Positions 38,730 through 48,023 are shown, counted from the stretch's first letter. The stretch: DNA of 64,000 nucleotides from an uncultured Flavobacteriaceae bacterium (GCA_947494695.1 CANLWB010000006.1:305335-369334), one strand, 5' to 3'. The notes: generated by a model not told the origin, from the letters alone. Translations and numbers: made by a program.

Positions 38730-39338
38730 ATGACCCTTATTAAAACCTACAAACCTATTTTATTAATTCTGTTTTCTCTAGCTCTTTTTTCTTGTGATTC
38801 TGATATTGATTCTAATCAAGAAGACAATGAACAAGTGTCTCAAGAAATCATAGCTTTTGAAGAAGAAACAGAAACTAATACCGAGAACAATAAAGAAGCT
38901 AGTAATACTTTTGATGGAACAGAAGTAATTGAAAAGATATTAGGAGAATGGAAACACGATTCTAACGGAGAATGTGATCAAAAAAATATAATAGAATTTA
39001 AACTCCAAAATGTTTTTAAATTCACTCAACATCAGAAAACATTTACTCAAAGAGATTTGCGAAACTATAATGTATTTAGTGCTCCTATTGGATCAGATTT
39101 TACACTTACAGCCCATAAAGGAAATAACGTAGCTGTTTTTGATACTCGTGCCGAATGTCAGTTTAACGTAACGAGTACTATAGAATATGTTGTAATAGAC
39201 GAAAAAACTATTGAGCTTAAAAACAATCCTAATGTCAAAATTGTGTTAGAAAATGACGACACTCTTAAGCTTATACACACATTCACTGACAGTAATTCTA
39301 TTATACAGGTCAGAGAATTCGTTTACAAAAAACTATAA
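38730..39338 (+). CDS. lipoprotein, tandem duplicate of the second half of the preceding gene
   Basis: 202 residues with a lipoprotein signal (LILFSLALFSCDSDID) and an acidic linker. From NTFDGTEVIEKILGEWKHDSN to the end (VREFVYKKL) it aligns with residues 185-327 of the 37394 gene. The first lipocalin-like domain is absent. The 5' leader is also duplicated. A strong terminator follows. Function unknown. Confidence 0.7.
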   Translation: MTLIKTYKPILLILFSLALFSCDSDIDSNQEDNEQVSQEIIAFEEETETNTENNKEASNTFDGTEVIEKILGEWKHDSNGECDQKNIIEFKLQNVFKFTQHQKTFTQRDLRNYNVFSAPIGSDFTLTAHKGNNVAVFDTRAECQFNVTSTIEYVVIDEKTIELKNNPNVKIVLENDDTLKLIHTFTDSNSIIQVREFVYKKL

Positions 39339-39367
39339 GATCAATTCGTTTATACATCGGTTATATG

Positions 39368-39396
39368 AAAAAATGGAGGGAAATCCTCCATTTTTT
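39368..39396 (+). terminator. terminator after the duplicated lipoprotein gene
   Basis: AAAAATGGAGG/CCTCCATTTTT with loop GAAAT, ending in a run of T. A degenerate version follows the first copy near 38398. Confidence 0.8.
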
Positions 39397-40403
39397 ATTC
39401 ATTAATAATATTATATACTCTTAAAAGAACCGGGTATAACTAGAGAGGTTATTCGAAATTATTAAAAAACTAATCAAAAATTAAAGGGGAGCTCTTTCAA
39501 ATGATTCAACTTTAATAATTTCAAAAATTTAAATGAGTTTTAGAAAATTATCCATTAAAATTTGTTAGCCTGGTAATACTTCTAGGATTTTCGATTCAAA
39601 TACTTTCTAAATCTAAAAATAGTAATAGATGAAACATACAAAAGATGAAAAAATAGCATTATTAGTAATTATGACTAAAAAAATGGAGATTTGATAATTT
39701 CCCGCCCTGGCCTCGACATTCTACAATACGTTAGATAGAATGCATTAGAAAATCTATTACAGCTTAAAACTACTACAAACACTATCGCTTCGTTTTTTAG
39801 TGTAACTATAGCTACACTGAAATCAAGAAAACATCTGTTTTTATAGCTCTTCAAGCTTCACAACGAAATTCCAATGCATAATGGAGGGTTTAAATATTTT
39901 GAATATAATAATTTACACTTTGAGTTTACCGAAATAAACTAAACTACCTAGTCTATATGTTAGAATAAAAAAATCTTGAAACCGACTATCCTCGGGACAG
40001 GGTCATTGCGGTATTTTGCCAATTTCATTTTGGACTTGCCCGGAGCAAAAACTGAAATTTTACATTTTACTTTTCGCAAAACTGCCAAAAAAAGGCTATT
40101 TCAACCTCTCCAAAGGAAAGATGGAACCCGAAACCCCAAGACAAAGTCTTTACGAGGAATTATTTTGACAAAACAGCTAATATTCTTTCCCAGTAAATTC
40201 ATAATATAACTGGTATAACATAACATCATGTCAAGAAGTACTATGGGCTAGCAAAATAACGAATTGGTCTTTAGGCTAGAATAGTTTGATCATTTATAAC
40301 AAAAAAAATACTAATCCACTACTTGTTACGTAGTAGTAATCTTAATGTTTAAGTAGATTTTTTAAGGTATCGACTCAAAGAAAATCATGTAATATAAACT
40401 TGA
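39397..40403. other. long non-coding stretch upstream of the LytTR regulator
   Basis: About 1 kb with no convincing gene. Around 40031-40168 one frame reads YILLFAKLPKKGYFNLSKG and KMEPETPRQSLYEELF, which loosely resembles a NUDIX box and may be a decayed NUDIX gene; the spacing is one residue short, so I do not call it. The rest shows nothing recognisable. Confidence 0.3.
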
Positions 40404-41141
40404 ATGAAAAAGACACAAATACTTTTATTTGAAGACAATACAGAAGATCTAGAGTTATTAACTTCTATACTTCCTGATACATTTGAGATCGTTGGAATTG
40501 CCAACAATCTAAAGAAAGGGTTGCGTTTATATAAAAATCTCGATATTGATATTATCATAATTGACATCTTCTTTCAAGGAGAACCCTTAGGAATTGAATT
40601 TGCACATCAAGTTAGAATCTTGGGCAATCCTAAACCTGTTATTTTTTTAGCCAATTCAATTAATAAAGATATTTTTAAAAAAGCAAAAATCACCAATCCT
40701 TGCAACTATCTTATAAAGCCACTTCACCCTTCTGAATTATTATTCGCAATCGAGTTAGCTCTAGAACAATGTATACAACAAAAGGATTATTTTGATACTC
40801 ATGAACCTATTTTTTTTGAAAACTCTATTTTTGTTAAAAGGGGCCAATCTTTAATAAAAAATAATATTGATGACATTCAATATGTGGAAGTAGAAGGTTA
40901 CTATTGCAATATAATTACAGATAACGATAGATATATTCTTCAAATTTCTTTAAGTAAGCTTATGAATGAATTACCATATGGACGTTTTTTAAAAACACAT
41001 CGTAATTGTGTGGTCAATACAAGCAAAATAAAAACTATCTTTCCAAAAGATAATTTAGTTATGTTAACCGGAGGTAAAAAGGTCGTGTTGAGTCGCAGGT
41101 ATAAAGAAGCTCTACTTAAGAGTTGTAAAATATTCAGATAA
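40404..41141 (+). CDS. LytTR-family response regulator
   Basis: 245 residues. Receiver domain at residues 1-120 with acidic pocket Glu10/Asp11, phosphoacceptor Asp54 (DIIIIDIFF) and conserved Lys105 (YLIKPLHP). LytTR DNA-binding domain at about 140-245: FVKRGQSLIKNNIDDIQYVEVEGYYCNI, LSKLMNELPYGRFLKTHRNCVVN, LSRRYKEALL. A partner histidine kinase is not adjacent. It is convergent with the GH25 gene, with a 19-bp inverted repeat between them. Confidence 0.93.
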   Translation: MKKTQILLFEDNTEDLELLTSILPDTFEIVGIANNLKKGLRLYKNLDIDIIIIDIFFQGEPLGIEFAHQVRILGNPKPVIFLANSINKDIFKKAKITNPCNYLIKPLHPSELLFAIELALEQCIQQKDYFDTHEPIFFENSIFVKRGQSLIKNNIDDIQYVEVEGYYCNIITDNDRYILQISLSKLMNELPYGRFLKTHRNCVVNTSKIKTIFPKDNLVMLTGGKKVVLSRRYKEALLKSCKIFR

Positions 41142-41447
41142 GAAACACACCTGTTCAGAAAGAAGGAAACACAGTCCTTCTAGAAGTTTAAATTGTAATA
41201 GTTAATATTTAATCTGATAGTTTAGTTAATTTAATTAGTCCGATTAAATATTAACTATTATACATCATAAACCCCTTAAATTTAATCAACGCTTGGTCTT
41301 AAACGCTCTAAATTTAAATTAAGGGCAACCTAAATTCTTCGTACCAGAAGGCAAACGGGATAATAAAATATTCTATAGGTAATACACCACTGCTATTCTT
41401 TTGTTGCTAAGGGTTATATAAAGCAGTTCATGGTTTATGCCTGCAAA
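41142..41447. other. intergenic region with perfect 19-bp inverted repeat
   Basis: The arms TAATAGTTAATATTTAATC (41196-41214) and GATTAAATATTAACTATTA (41242-41260) are perfect inverse complements separated by 27 nt. There is no T run, so it need not be a terminator; it could be a protein-binding site or an element end. Nothing else seen. Confidence 0.5.
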
Positions 41448-42863
41448 TCAATTATAAATATCTTCTAATTTTCCATAAAAAACATCCAGATCTTCTCTTG
41501 TGGATTTGATATGGTAATTACTACTTTTTTGCCAAATTTTGTATCCAACATTTCTCCACGTTTTAGGAAGTGTAGGTGCTTTTTTACTTTTATAATCGGC
41601 AATCCATAAAGGATATTTGGCGAATTTTTCATTAAGTAAATATTTGTCCGCAAAACGTTTACTCACATAAATCATAGGTTTCCGTTTTGTATTCTTTTCT
41701 ACATGTTTCAAAAAAAGTAACAGATCGCTCTGTAGTTTTGCTTTCTTGATTTTCTTTTTAGCCGATGTAGATATACTATGTTGTTCTATATCCACAATTG
41801 GCATAATATCATCAGGATTCCATTTTTTTACCACATTGATATAGTGATTTGCCTGTTTAATGGGATTCACATTAACAAGATAGAAGTGATAAGCTCCTCT
41901 TATAATCGATTTTTCTTTTAACCTTTTCCAATTGTAATCAAAATAAGAATCTCTATAATGTATTCCTTCAGTAGCTTTACAAATCACAAATGAAATACTG
42001 TCTGAAGGATCAATTTTATCTACAATATCTTTATTATAATGAGAAATATCTACTCCATAAAAAAAACCTGTTTTCGGCAATGGCTTTGGAGTACTTTCTT
42101 TTTTAGGGAGCTTTTCCATAAATAAAATGTCTAGTGTCCCCAATGCAATTTTTACCGAATCAATGTTAGAAATCATTGCTGCATTTGAAGCCGTGATTGT
42201 ATTGATATTTACGTTTTGATGTTCCAATTCATTCCAAATAAAATACATCATTATACCAAATTTTAGCATCATAAAAACACTTAACAGACTAGACCATTTC
42301 CATTTTATTTGTTTTTTTGTTTTCTCCTCTATTTTGGACATCTCATTTTTGAGCTGCTTAGTCATCAACAAAACTTCGTTGCAATGATTAGCTAAAAAAA
42401 GACTGGTATCCTTGTCAAGAAATACCCCTTTGTAAATAATATTACCATCTTTATCCATAATATTTTGAGGGCGACAGGTAAACTCGCCTTGTTTATTAAG
42501 GATAATACTATCCTTTACAATTTCAGGATGGTCAAATCCATCCTGGATACAGTATACACCCTCATCTTTTTTATTATGTATGGGTAAAAAATAAATATAA
42601 AGGTTTTGCGACAGATACTTTACTAAAGATATGACTTCTAAAAACGCTAAACATTCTTCTTTTTTTACTTCCTCATTATCAAACAAGTTATTTTTCAGGT
42701 ATAATACGGAATAACACTCCGAAGTCTGAATAATAGCCGCCCTTCCCTTTTCTTTGATACAAAACATTTTTTCGAGAAGCTGTTTTAAGGTGACATTTTG
42801 GGCAGATGTCATCGAAATAATAGTCTTAATTAGTATTATTTCCTTTGTATTTAAAGATTTCAT
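41448..42863 (-). CDS. membrane-anchored GH25 muramidase
   Basis: 471 residues from the Met at 42863 (MKSLNTKEIILIKTII); the frame extends 11 codons upstream. Residues 1 to about 190 form an unassigned N-terminal domain without a signal peptide; a single membrane helix follows (SSLLSVFMMLKFGIMMYFIW), then a linker and a complete GH25 lysozyme domain from about 265: GVDISHYN (Asp272), VICKATEG, GAYHFY, MPIVDIEQH (Asp358, Glu360 as catalytic acid), PLWIADY, IWQ. The enzyme would cleave the beta-1,4 bond between MurNAc and GlcNAc in the periplasm while its N-terminal half senses or acts in the cytoplasm. Its neighbours are the two unrecognised paralogues, in the same orientation. Confidence 0.85.
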   Translation of the reverse strand: MKSLNTKEIILIKTIISMTSAQNVTLKQLLEKMFCIKEKGRAAIIQTSECYSVLYLKNNLFDNEEVKKEECLAFLEVISLVKYLSQNLYIYFLPIHNKKDEGVYCIQDGFDHPEIVKDSIILNKQGEFTCRPQNIMDKDGNIIYKGVFLDKDTSLFLANHCNEVLLMTKQLKNEMSKIEEKTKKQIKWKWSSLLSVFMMLKFGIMMYFIWNELEHQNVNINTITASNAAMISNIDSVKIALGTLDILFMEKLPKKESTPKPLPKTGFFYGVDISHYNKDIVDKIDPSDSISFVICKATEGIHYRDSYFDYNWKRLKEKSIIRGAYHFYLVNVNPIKQANHYINVVKKWNPDDIMPIVDIEQHSISTSAKKKIKKAKLQSDLLLFLKHVEKNTKRKPMIYVSKRFADKYLLNEKFAKYPLWIADYKSKKAPTLPKTWRNVGYKIWQKSSNYHIKSTREDLDVFYGKLEDIYN

Positions 42864-42916
42864 GATTTTAATTTTGATTGATTTTATTGATATCACGCAA
42901 AGACATTGAACTGGTT

Positions 42917-43088
42917 TATACTTTTAGGGTTGAAGCGAAAATTCATGATTTTTTGATCTTTTGAAGTCTTTTTTGAGTTGCACCCGCCTGCCGGACGGTC
43001 AGGTAGCAGAGCTACGTCAAGAAAAAAAGAGAAAAAAAGAGTGAAAAGCATCATTTTTTAGCCAAGAAAAAAAGTTTAAACCACTTCA
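42917..43088. repeat. palindrome-like element ending in the AAGTTTAAACCACTTCA motif
   Basis: About 172 nt between GH25 and the paralogue gene, with a central GC-rich hairpin (CCTGCCGGACGGTCAGG) and the terminal 17-mer AAGTTTAAACCACTTCA at 43072-43088. Size and terminus match the element at 10226-10401, though the arms pair less well. Confidence 0.4.
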
Positions 43089-43095
43089 TTACATG

Positions 43096-44517
43096 TTATT
43101 CTTCGTTCTTTTTTTCCTTCTCTTCTTCCGGAAAATATTTGTTTAACCACAATCCGGCAATTTGTGGTGCAGTGATTTTTTTAAGATAAAAATGTATGGG
43201 AGTACCTATAACTTTTCCTTCTTTTGGCAGTATTGCATTAAGATAATTTTCAAATGCGAGCATTAATGAGTTAATATCCATTACTTTATTCGTTTGATTA
43301 TCCATAGCCCCCAATGTATTGAGTAAGCCGGCGGTTCTTTTATGTTCTATATGGGCGTTCAAATTTTGATTTTTGGCTTCATCAGCATCAGACTTTATAC
43401 TATGTTTGTTAATCTCGGAATGAGGTTTTCTTTTAGCACTATCAAAACCTGAGATTTCTTTTAAATTGGATGATAAGTTATTAGATTTAATAGACGGTGT
43501 AGCTCCCATAACGATAAGGCTAATATGAGAACTCACTTCATAGGAGCTTAACATTCTCTTTATATCCTCGACAACAGAAGAATCTACCCCAACTCCTCCA
43601 CTTTGATATTGAACCCAACCGCTCAATTTAATTCTTTCTTGTAATCGATTCAATTCTTCATTTGATGGATTGGTAGCTATTCTTTCATTTTTTACGATAT
43701 GCACCATCCCTACAAAACTAGAACCGTACGCTGCGCCCGAAATAATAGTAATACCTTCGTCTTGATCACTATCATTTTCAGAGATAGCGATCTGTTTCAT
43801 ACTTCGGGGTTCTCTCTTCAATTTTTTGGTTTGATGGGCATTCCATACATCAATAGCCTTCTCTATATCTATCTTAAAAGGTTCGATAACACCAATGTTT
43901 TTATGTGTACAATTTGCGGTAATCACCAAAGTTCCAGAGAGCCTGTGGTTTTTTTGCTGTTGATGTACCAATTTGGATACTTTATCACCTAATTTTCTAG
44001 AATTTTCTGAGGTCATATCCATACTTTCCTCTACATAATTTTTGATCTCTCCAGCTACGCTATCATTGTTTTCGTGAGAAAAATACTGAGCATCCAGTTT
44101 TAATGATTCTGAAGATAGTGGTAGCCCCTTCAATTTGACAACTCCATAATCCAGCGGACTTTCTATTTCATCTCCGACTTTTAATTTTGAGATCTCAGTT
44201 CTTGCATTTAGGATTTCTTTTTCATTTTTAATTCGGACTTTCAAGTAATTTTGGGAGGCTTCCAATATATTTTTATCGACTTCTTTTATGCCTTCGGTGA
44301 TTTCCTTCGTTTCTTTTTTTATTACTCCCAAGCTTATCAATTCACTTTTGGTCATCTCAAAGCTTCTTTTTAGGGTAATATTTGAATTTAGTTTATCCTG
44401 TGCTGCATCAATTTCCTTTTGTAAACTACTAACAATATTCAACCCTTTAAGAACTTTTTTGTTCACAATATTACCTAAAACTAATGACGGATGATCGTAT
44501 GGTATTGAACTTGACAT
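43096..44517 (-). CDS. unrecognised large cytosolic-type protein, paralogue A
   Basis: 473 residues, no signal peptide and no membrane helix. Begins MSSSIPYDHPSLVLGNIVNKK, followed by a helical segment, DYGVVKLKGLPLSSESLKLDAQYF, a strand-rich middle (LSGTLVITANCTHKNIGVIEPFKIDIEKAIDVWN), ISGAAYGSSFVGMVHIVKNE, GGVGVDSSVVEDIKRMLSSYEVSSH, and a C-terminal MDINSLMLAFENYLNAILP...GTPIHFYLKKIT. Paralogue B shares each block in order. I do not recognise the family. The alternation of a YGSSF-V/I-GMVH strand, a variable amphipathic stretch and a G-rich turn is reminiscent of MACPF/SNTX-like pore-forming folds, but no signature is certain. Confidence 0.75.
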   Translation of the reverse strand: MSSSIPYDHPSLVLGNIVNKKVLKGLNIVSSLQKEIDAAQDKLNSNITLKRSFEMTKSELISLGVIKKETKEITEGIKEVDKNILEASQNYLKVRIKNEKEILNARTEISKLKVGDEIESPLDYGVVKLKGLPLSSESLKLDAQYFSHENNDSVAGEIKNYVEESMDMTSENSRKLGDKVSKLVHQQQKNHRLSGTLVITANCTHKNIGVIEPFKIDIEKAIDVWNAHQTKKLKREPRSMKQIAISENDSDQDEGITIISGAAYGSSFVGMVHIVKNERIATNPSNEELNRLQERIKLSGWVQYQSGGVGVDSSVVEDIKRMLSSYEVSSHISLIVMGATPSIKSNNLSSNLKEISGFDSAKRKPHSEINKHSIKSDADEAKNQNLNAHIEHKRTAGLLNTLGAMDNQTNKVMDINSLMLAFENYLNAILPKEGKVIGTPIHFYLKKITAPQIAGLWLNKYFPEEEKEKKNEE

Positions 44518-45008
44518 AATATTCTACTATTAATTATTATTTAATTTTCATTAGTGTCCGATTAATTTTTCTGGATCCCTTACTAATCATATTTTTAGTG
44601 GGATAAGGGTTCATTTAAACAGAAGACAGCTTCCTTTTTTAAATAGTGCAATTTCTAATTTAAATGCTATTTTTTAGAACACGCCATTTTAAAAACTTCA
44701 GTTTGTCAGTTTGTTGTAAATTAGTCTTATTTCTTTTTTCTATAAGCGCAGCGGTCTTAAGTCTTTTAACCGGACAGTAGTGTTTAATTTTATAATAGTT
44801 GTCGATTCCTCTTTAGATCGTGAAAATGTTTTCTACAAAGGGGGGATCTTTTCCAGGAAAGAGAAATCAACAACCGGAAGTGTTAATTTGATAAGTACTT
44901 TGATGTTTAGAACTTAATTCGGGTTAAAAAAACGTCTTCTATAACACCTTATTCGTAATTCTCAAAAAAAACGATATACCCAAAATGGTAGATTTGTTTT
45001 CTTGAATA
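44518..45008. other. intergenic region between the two paralogues
   Basis: About 490 nt, AT-rich, without a credible gene or clear hairpin. It should contain the promoter of paralogue A. Confidence 0.4.
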
Positions 45009-46523
45009 CTAATTACTCTCATTGGTATTCGTTGTTTCTGTATCGGTAGTATTCCCTCCATTATTCGTTTTTCCGGAATTAGAATCATCACCAGAAATAG
45101 AAAGGTATTGATCCGGATAGTATTTTGACACCCACATTTGTGCAAGCTGTGACCTGGTTATTGGCTTGAGGTAATAATTAATTGGCATTCCTATATTGCC
45201 CTCTAAACATTTCTGCAGATAATCTTCCATAGCGTCCATCAACGAATTGATATCAATCATTTTATTACTTTCATCATCGATCTTTGCAAGCGCACTAATT
45301 GCCGATTCAACTTTAGCAGTTTGAATGGCGATCATTTGCCCTCCGGTTCGGGCGGCGTCAGCAGCTTGACTAATCGATTCTTTATCATTGGCCGTTGCAT
45401 TTTGAATTTTTTGCAAAGCAGCCATTGATTTGGCACCATCATCATCGGCAAAACCTTTTACTCCTAATTGTACCTGATTAGATTTGATTGAAGGAATTGC
45501 CCCCATTGCAAATAGAGAACAATGAGAGGATACATTTTGAGAGCTTAACATTCTTTTAAAATCATTAGAAAAACTACTATCGAGACCAAAACCTCCTTTA
45601 ATTTTTGTAAACCATCCCGCATACTTTGCTTGCGCTTGCATGCTACTTGCAACAGAGTACATAGATTCACTACTGGTAGTAAATGAAGAATTTAAAACAT
45701 GTACCATTCCAATAAAAGAAGATCCGTAGGTACAGCCGGACAACAGCGTTATCGATTTTTCTTTTGCGGTATCTGCCTCGTTAGCAATCCTTGCTATGTT
45801 TGAAACATCATCTGTTTTTATCTTATCTGAATTTTTAGGGAACATCCGGTTCCATACACGAATCGCTTTATCTACATCTAAAATAAATGGAGCCAACAAT
45901 ACGGCATCTTTATGGGTACACGAAATACTTATTACCAAAGTTCCAACGATATCGTGTTTAGACATCTGGCTATGTACTTGCGATTGTACTGAAGATGTGG
46001 CTTGTGCTTTGGCCGAAAAACTCAAATAACTTACTTCTCCACTTACAAAAGATTTTATGGTCGAAGCATGTGTGTTAGAACCTTCTGTATTTTGATCCAC
46101 TGCAAAATACTGAACATTCATCTTTAAAGAATCCGCAGATAACGGCATTTTCTTTATACCCGTTCTATTATAATCAATTGGGCTTTCTATATTTTGATTC
46201 GTGGTTTGCACTTTTGACTTTAAAGGTCTAATTTTCTTCTCTGTCTCTAGTTTTGCTTTTGCGTAAGCGATGGCAGCATCTTTTACATTTCTACCAACTG
46301 TCTTACTTTCTTTTTCAAGATCGGAGGTATCTATTTTCATACCTCCAAGTTCTTGTATAGTCATATCCAGACTACGTTTCATCTCTATAAAAGAGTTTAA
46401 TGTCTCTTCTGCAGCGTCTGAAACCGATTGTAATTCACTTATTTTAATTAAGTTATCCAATTTTTCTTGGCTAACTATATTCCCTAAAACTAATGAAGGA
46501 TCATATGGGATGGTAGATGACAT
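45009..46523 (-). CDS. unrecognised large cytosolic-type protein, paralogue B
   Basis: 504 residues. Same order of blocks as paralogue A: SSTIPYDPSLVLGNIVSQEK, IESPIDYNRTGIKKMPLSAD, LVISISCTHKDAVLLAPFIL, SGCTYGSSFIGMVHVLNSSF, GGFGLDSSFSNDFKRMLSSQ, SIKSNQVQLGVKGFADDDG, MIDINSLMDAMEDYLQ, GMPINYYLKPITRSQLAQMW. It has an extra low-complexity tail rich in Ser/Thr/Asn/Gly (GDDSNSGKTNNGGNTTDTET). The longer variable segment after GMVH (about residues 275-300) is Ser/Thr-rich. Separate transcription from paralogue A is suggested by the 490-nt gap. Function unknown. Confidence 0.75.
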   Translation of the reverse strand: MSSTIPYDPSLVLGNIVSQEKLDNLIKISELQSVSDAAEETLNSFIEMKRSLDMTIQELGGMKIDTSDLEKESKTVGRNVKDAAIAYAKAKLETEKKIRPLKSKVQTTNQNIESPIDYNRTGIKKMPLSADSLKMNVQYFAVDQNTEGSNTHASTIKSFVSGEVSYLSFSAKAQATSSVQSQVHSQMSKHDIVGTLVISISCTHKDAVLLAPFILDVDKAIRVWNRMFPKNSDKIKTDDVSNIARIANEADTAKEKSITLLSGCTYGSSFIGMVHVLNSSFTTSSESMYSVASSMQAQAKYAGWFTKIKGGFGLDSSFSNDFKRMLSSQNVSSHCSLFAMGAIPSIKSNQVQLGVKGFADDDGAKSMAALQKIQNATANDKESISQAADAARTGGQMIAIQTAKVESAISALAKIDDESNKMIDINSLMDAMEDYLQKCLEGNIGMPINYYLKPITRSQLAQMWVSKYYPDQYLSISGDDSNSGKTNNGGNTTDTETTNTNESN

Positions 46524-46944
46524 GTGTATGTATTTTTATTTCTTCCTACTCTAATTGCTTTTCGGATTTCGCATATATTATTTTATACCATTTCTCATTT
46601 AAAATTACTCACTAAAAAGCAGTAATTTTAAACAAGAACTGGTATTACAAACTTATGTACTATAATGAGATCCGGTAAAAAAAATAGATTCTACGGTAAT
46701 TTTTAAAGTATGATTGGTGATTTAATACTTATAATTGGTCTTTGTTTCTTTAATAAGTAGTTATATAAGTCGTATTTGAATAAATTTTCAAAAACAAACA
46801 CCGAATTAAGCACATAAACCGCTATTTTTAGATACCGTGTTATGTCCTCATCCTTCTATATAGTCAATAAAACCGCTTAAAACATTCTTACCGCCACTCA
46901 TTATATTTTTTCAAATCTCCTTTCATCTATTCCTCATCTTTGAA
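46524..46944. other. intergenic region upstream of paralogue B
   Basis: About 420 nt, AT-rich, presumably holding divergent promoters for paralogue B (minus) and the small genes at 46945/47092 (plus). No clear hairpin or repeat seen. Confidence 0.4.
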
Positions 46945-47046
46945 ATGTCAAAAAGCCAAGTAGACAAGTTTAAAAATGTAATCCAAAGAGAAATAATCGA
47001 TGGAGTAGCTACTATCTTTTCTCTTGATTACAAAGGTGGAATCTGA
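46945..47046 (+). CDS. possible 33-residue small protein
   Basis: An ATG preceded by TCATCTTTG opens a frame MSKSQVDKFKNVIQREIIDG then VATIFSLDYKGGI and stop. It lies 45 nt upstream of the 83-residue gene on the same strand. The amino acid composition looks protein-like, but it is short and unsupported by homology. Confidence 0.3.
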   Translation: MSKSQVDKFKNVIQREIIDGVATIFSLDYKGGI

Positions 47047-47091
47047 AAAGCCTGTATTAAATAGAGTAAGAAATTTATAAACTTAACAATT

Positions 47092-47343
47092 ATGTATAGT
47101 AAATTAACAAAGCTTATGTCATTACGTTCTGCGGGTATATTTATGTCAGGTGCATTTGGAAAGCATGCGTTCGATGTTCTGACTACTGACGAAGGTGCAG
47201 ACTTTGTAAAAGCATGGAATAAAAATGATCCAAATGCTGTGAACCCAATTTTATATAAATGGATGGTGGAAAAAAAAATTGATTTCAATAATATCCAATC
47301 AAAATTTCCTGAATTTGATCCTTCGGAGATAAGCGATTTCTAA
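47092..47343 (+). CDS. 83-residue hypothetical protein
   Basis: No signal peptide; the N-terminus has a moderately hydrophobic stretch (MSLRSAGIFMSGAFG) that could be a short membrane segment, followed by an acidic-basic helical part (DEGADFVKAWNKNDPNAVNPILYKWMVEKK) and FPEFDPSEISDF. Not recognised. Two hairpins follow directly, one of them an almost loop-less 16-bp palindrome, so it is the end of a real transcription unit. It is divergent from paralogue B. Confidence 0.55.
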   Translation: MYSKLTKLMSLRSAGIFMSGAFGKHAFDVLTTDEGADFVKAWNKNDPNAVNPILYKWMVEKKIDFNNIQSKFPEFDPSEISDF

Positions 47344-47361
47344 AAAACTGTTACAGTTTTT
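47342..47361 (+). terminator. first hairpin after the 83-residue gene
   Basis: AAAAACTG-TTA-CAGTTTTT begins at the stop codon and ends in T residues. Confidence 0.55.
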
Positions 47362-47382
47362 AGATTAAAAAAAAAATAATTT

Positions 47383-47418
47383 AAACACAGCAGAGTTGCA
47401 ACTCTGCTGTGTTTTTTC
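47383..47418 (+). terminator. strong terminator (16-bp perfect palindrome)
   Basis: AAACACAGCAGAGTTG/CAACTCTGCTGTGTTT is a perfect inverted repeat with no spacer, followed by TTTTT. Confidence 0.85.
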
Positions 47419-47535
47419 TTTTATACGATTTTGGTCAGATTTCATACTGTTTGTCCATTTATTCAGGTGTTAGCAAGCCACAAGATATATGAGGTCTTTA
47501 GTATTGTATATTTTAATACTTTGTGTTACTATTTT

Positions 47536-48001
47536 CCCCCGCTACCGCTAAACTCCGTTTAGTGGCAACAAACAAGCTAAAAACTTATAATTCAAAACAT
47601 AAAAACTACTCTATCGAAAGTAGCTTTCTAGTATTTTTTACTTCTTACTCTTGACGACTTACAATTAACGGCACTCGTCAAAGACGTAGCGCTAGCAGTC
47701 ACTCATTGAGGTTCCAGCGTGAGACTAATATAAACCATTGTTATTTCATCACTTCTCTATTTTTCAGATAAGCTTACAACAATTTACCACCCTTTTACCT
47801 CATTTTCTTGTATTTATATAATAAGGTTAAGCTTTATAATAATTTACACTTTACAGATCTCCGTAATTAAAACTTAAACTTTTGATTGAAATTTGCATTT
47901 TAAACAAATTTTGAGGCTAAAACTTATGAGTAGCTTTTATAATAAAAACTGTGTGCTTTATAGTGGATATATCTGTACTGGTAAATAGATCTTATTGTTG
48001 T
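47536..48001 (+). repeat. four-copy cassette-linked repeat, copy A
   Basis: Begins CCCCCGCTACCGCTAA with a hairpin (CCGCTAAAC-TCC-GTTTAGTGG), a weak terminator-like stem (CTACTCTATCGAAAGTAG), then a ~225-nt imperfect palindrome from ACAACAATTTACC (47776) to ...ATTGTTG (48000). It carries a ~125-nt insertion (about 47641-47765) that the other copies lack. Ends at the 5' boundary of the DUF2130-type cassette. Confidence 0.8.
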
Positions 48002-48023
48002 GGTGCATTAAAACTAACCAAAT

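Noticed and set aside
39976..40209. 77-residue frame as a gene, or NUDIX hydrolase
   Set aside because: A different frame shows a faint NUDIX-like box, but the spacing is wrong and the region has no full domain.
47929..47988. Conserved short frame MSSFYNKNC.LYSGYI.TGK in all four copies of the cassette-linked repeat
   Set aside because: Copy C lacks the ATG, the ends differ between copies, and the conservation is explained by the palindromic recombination site.
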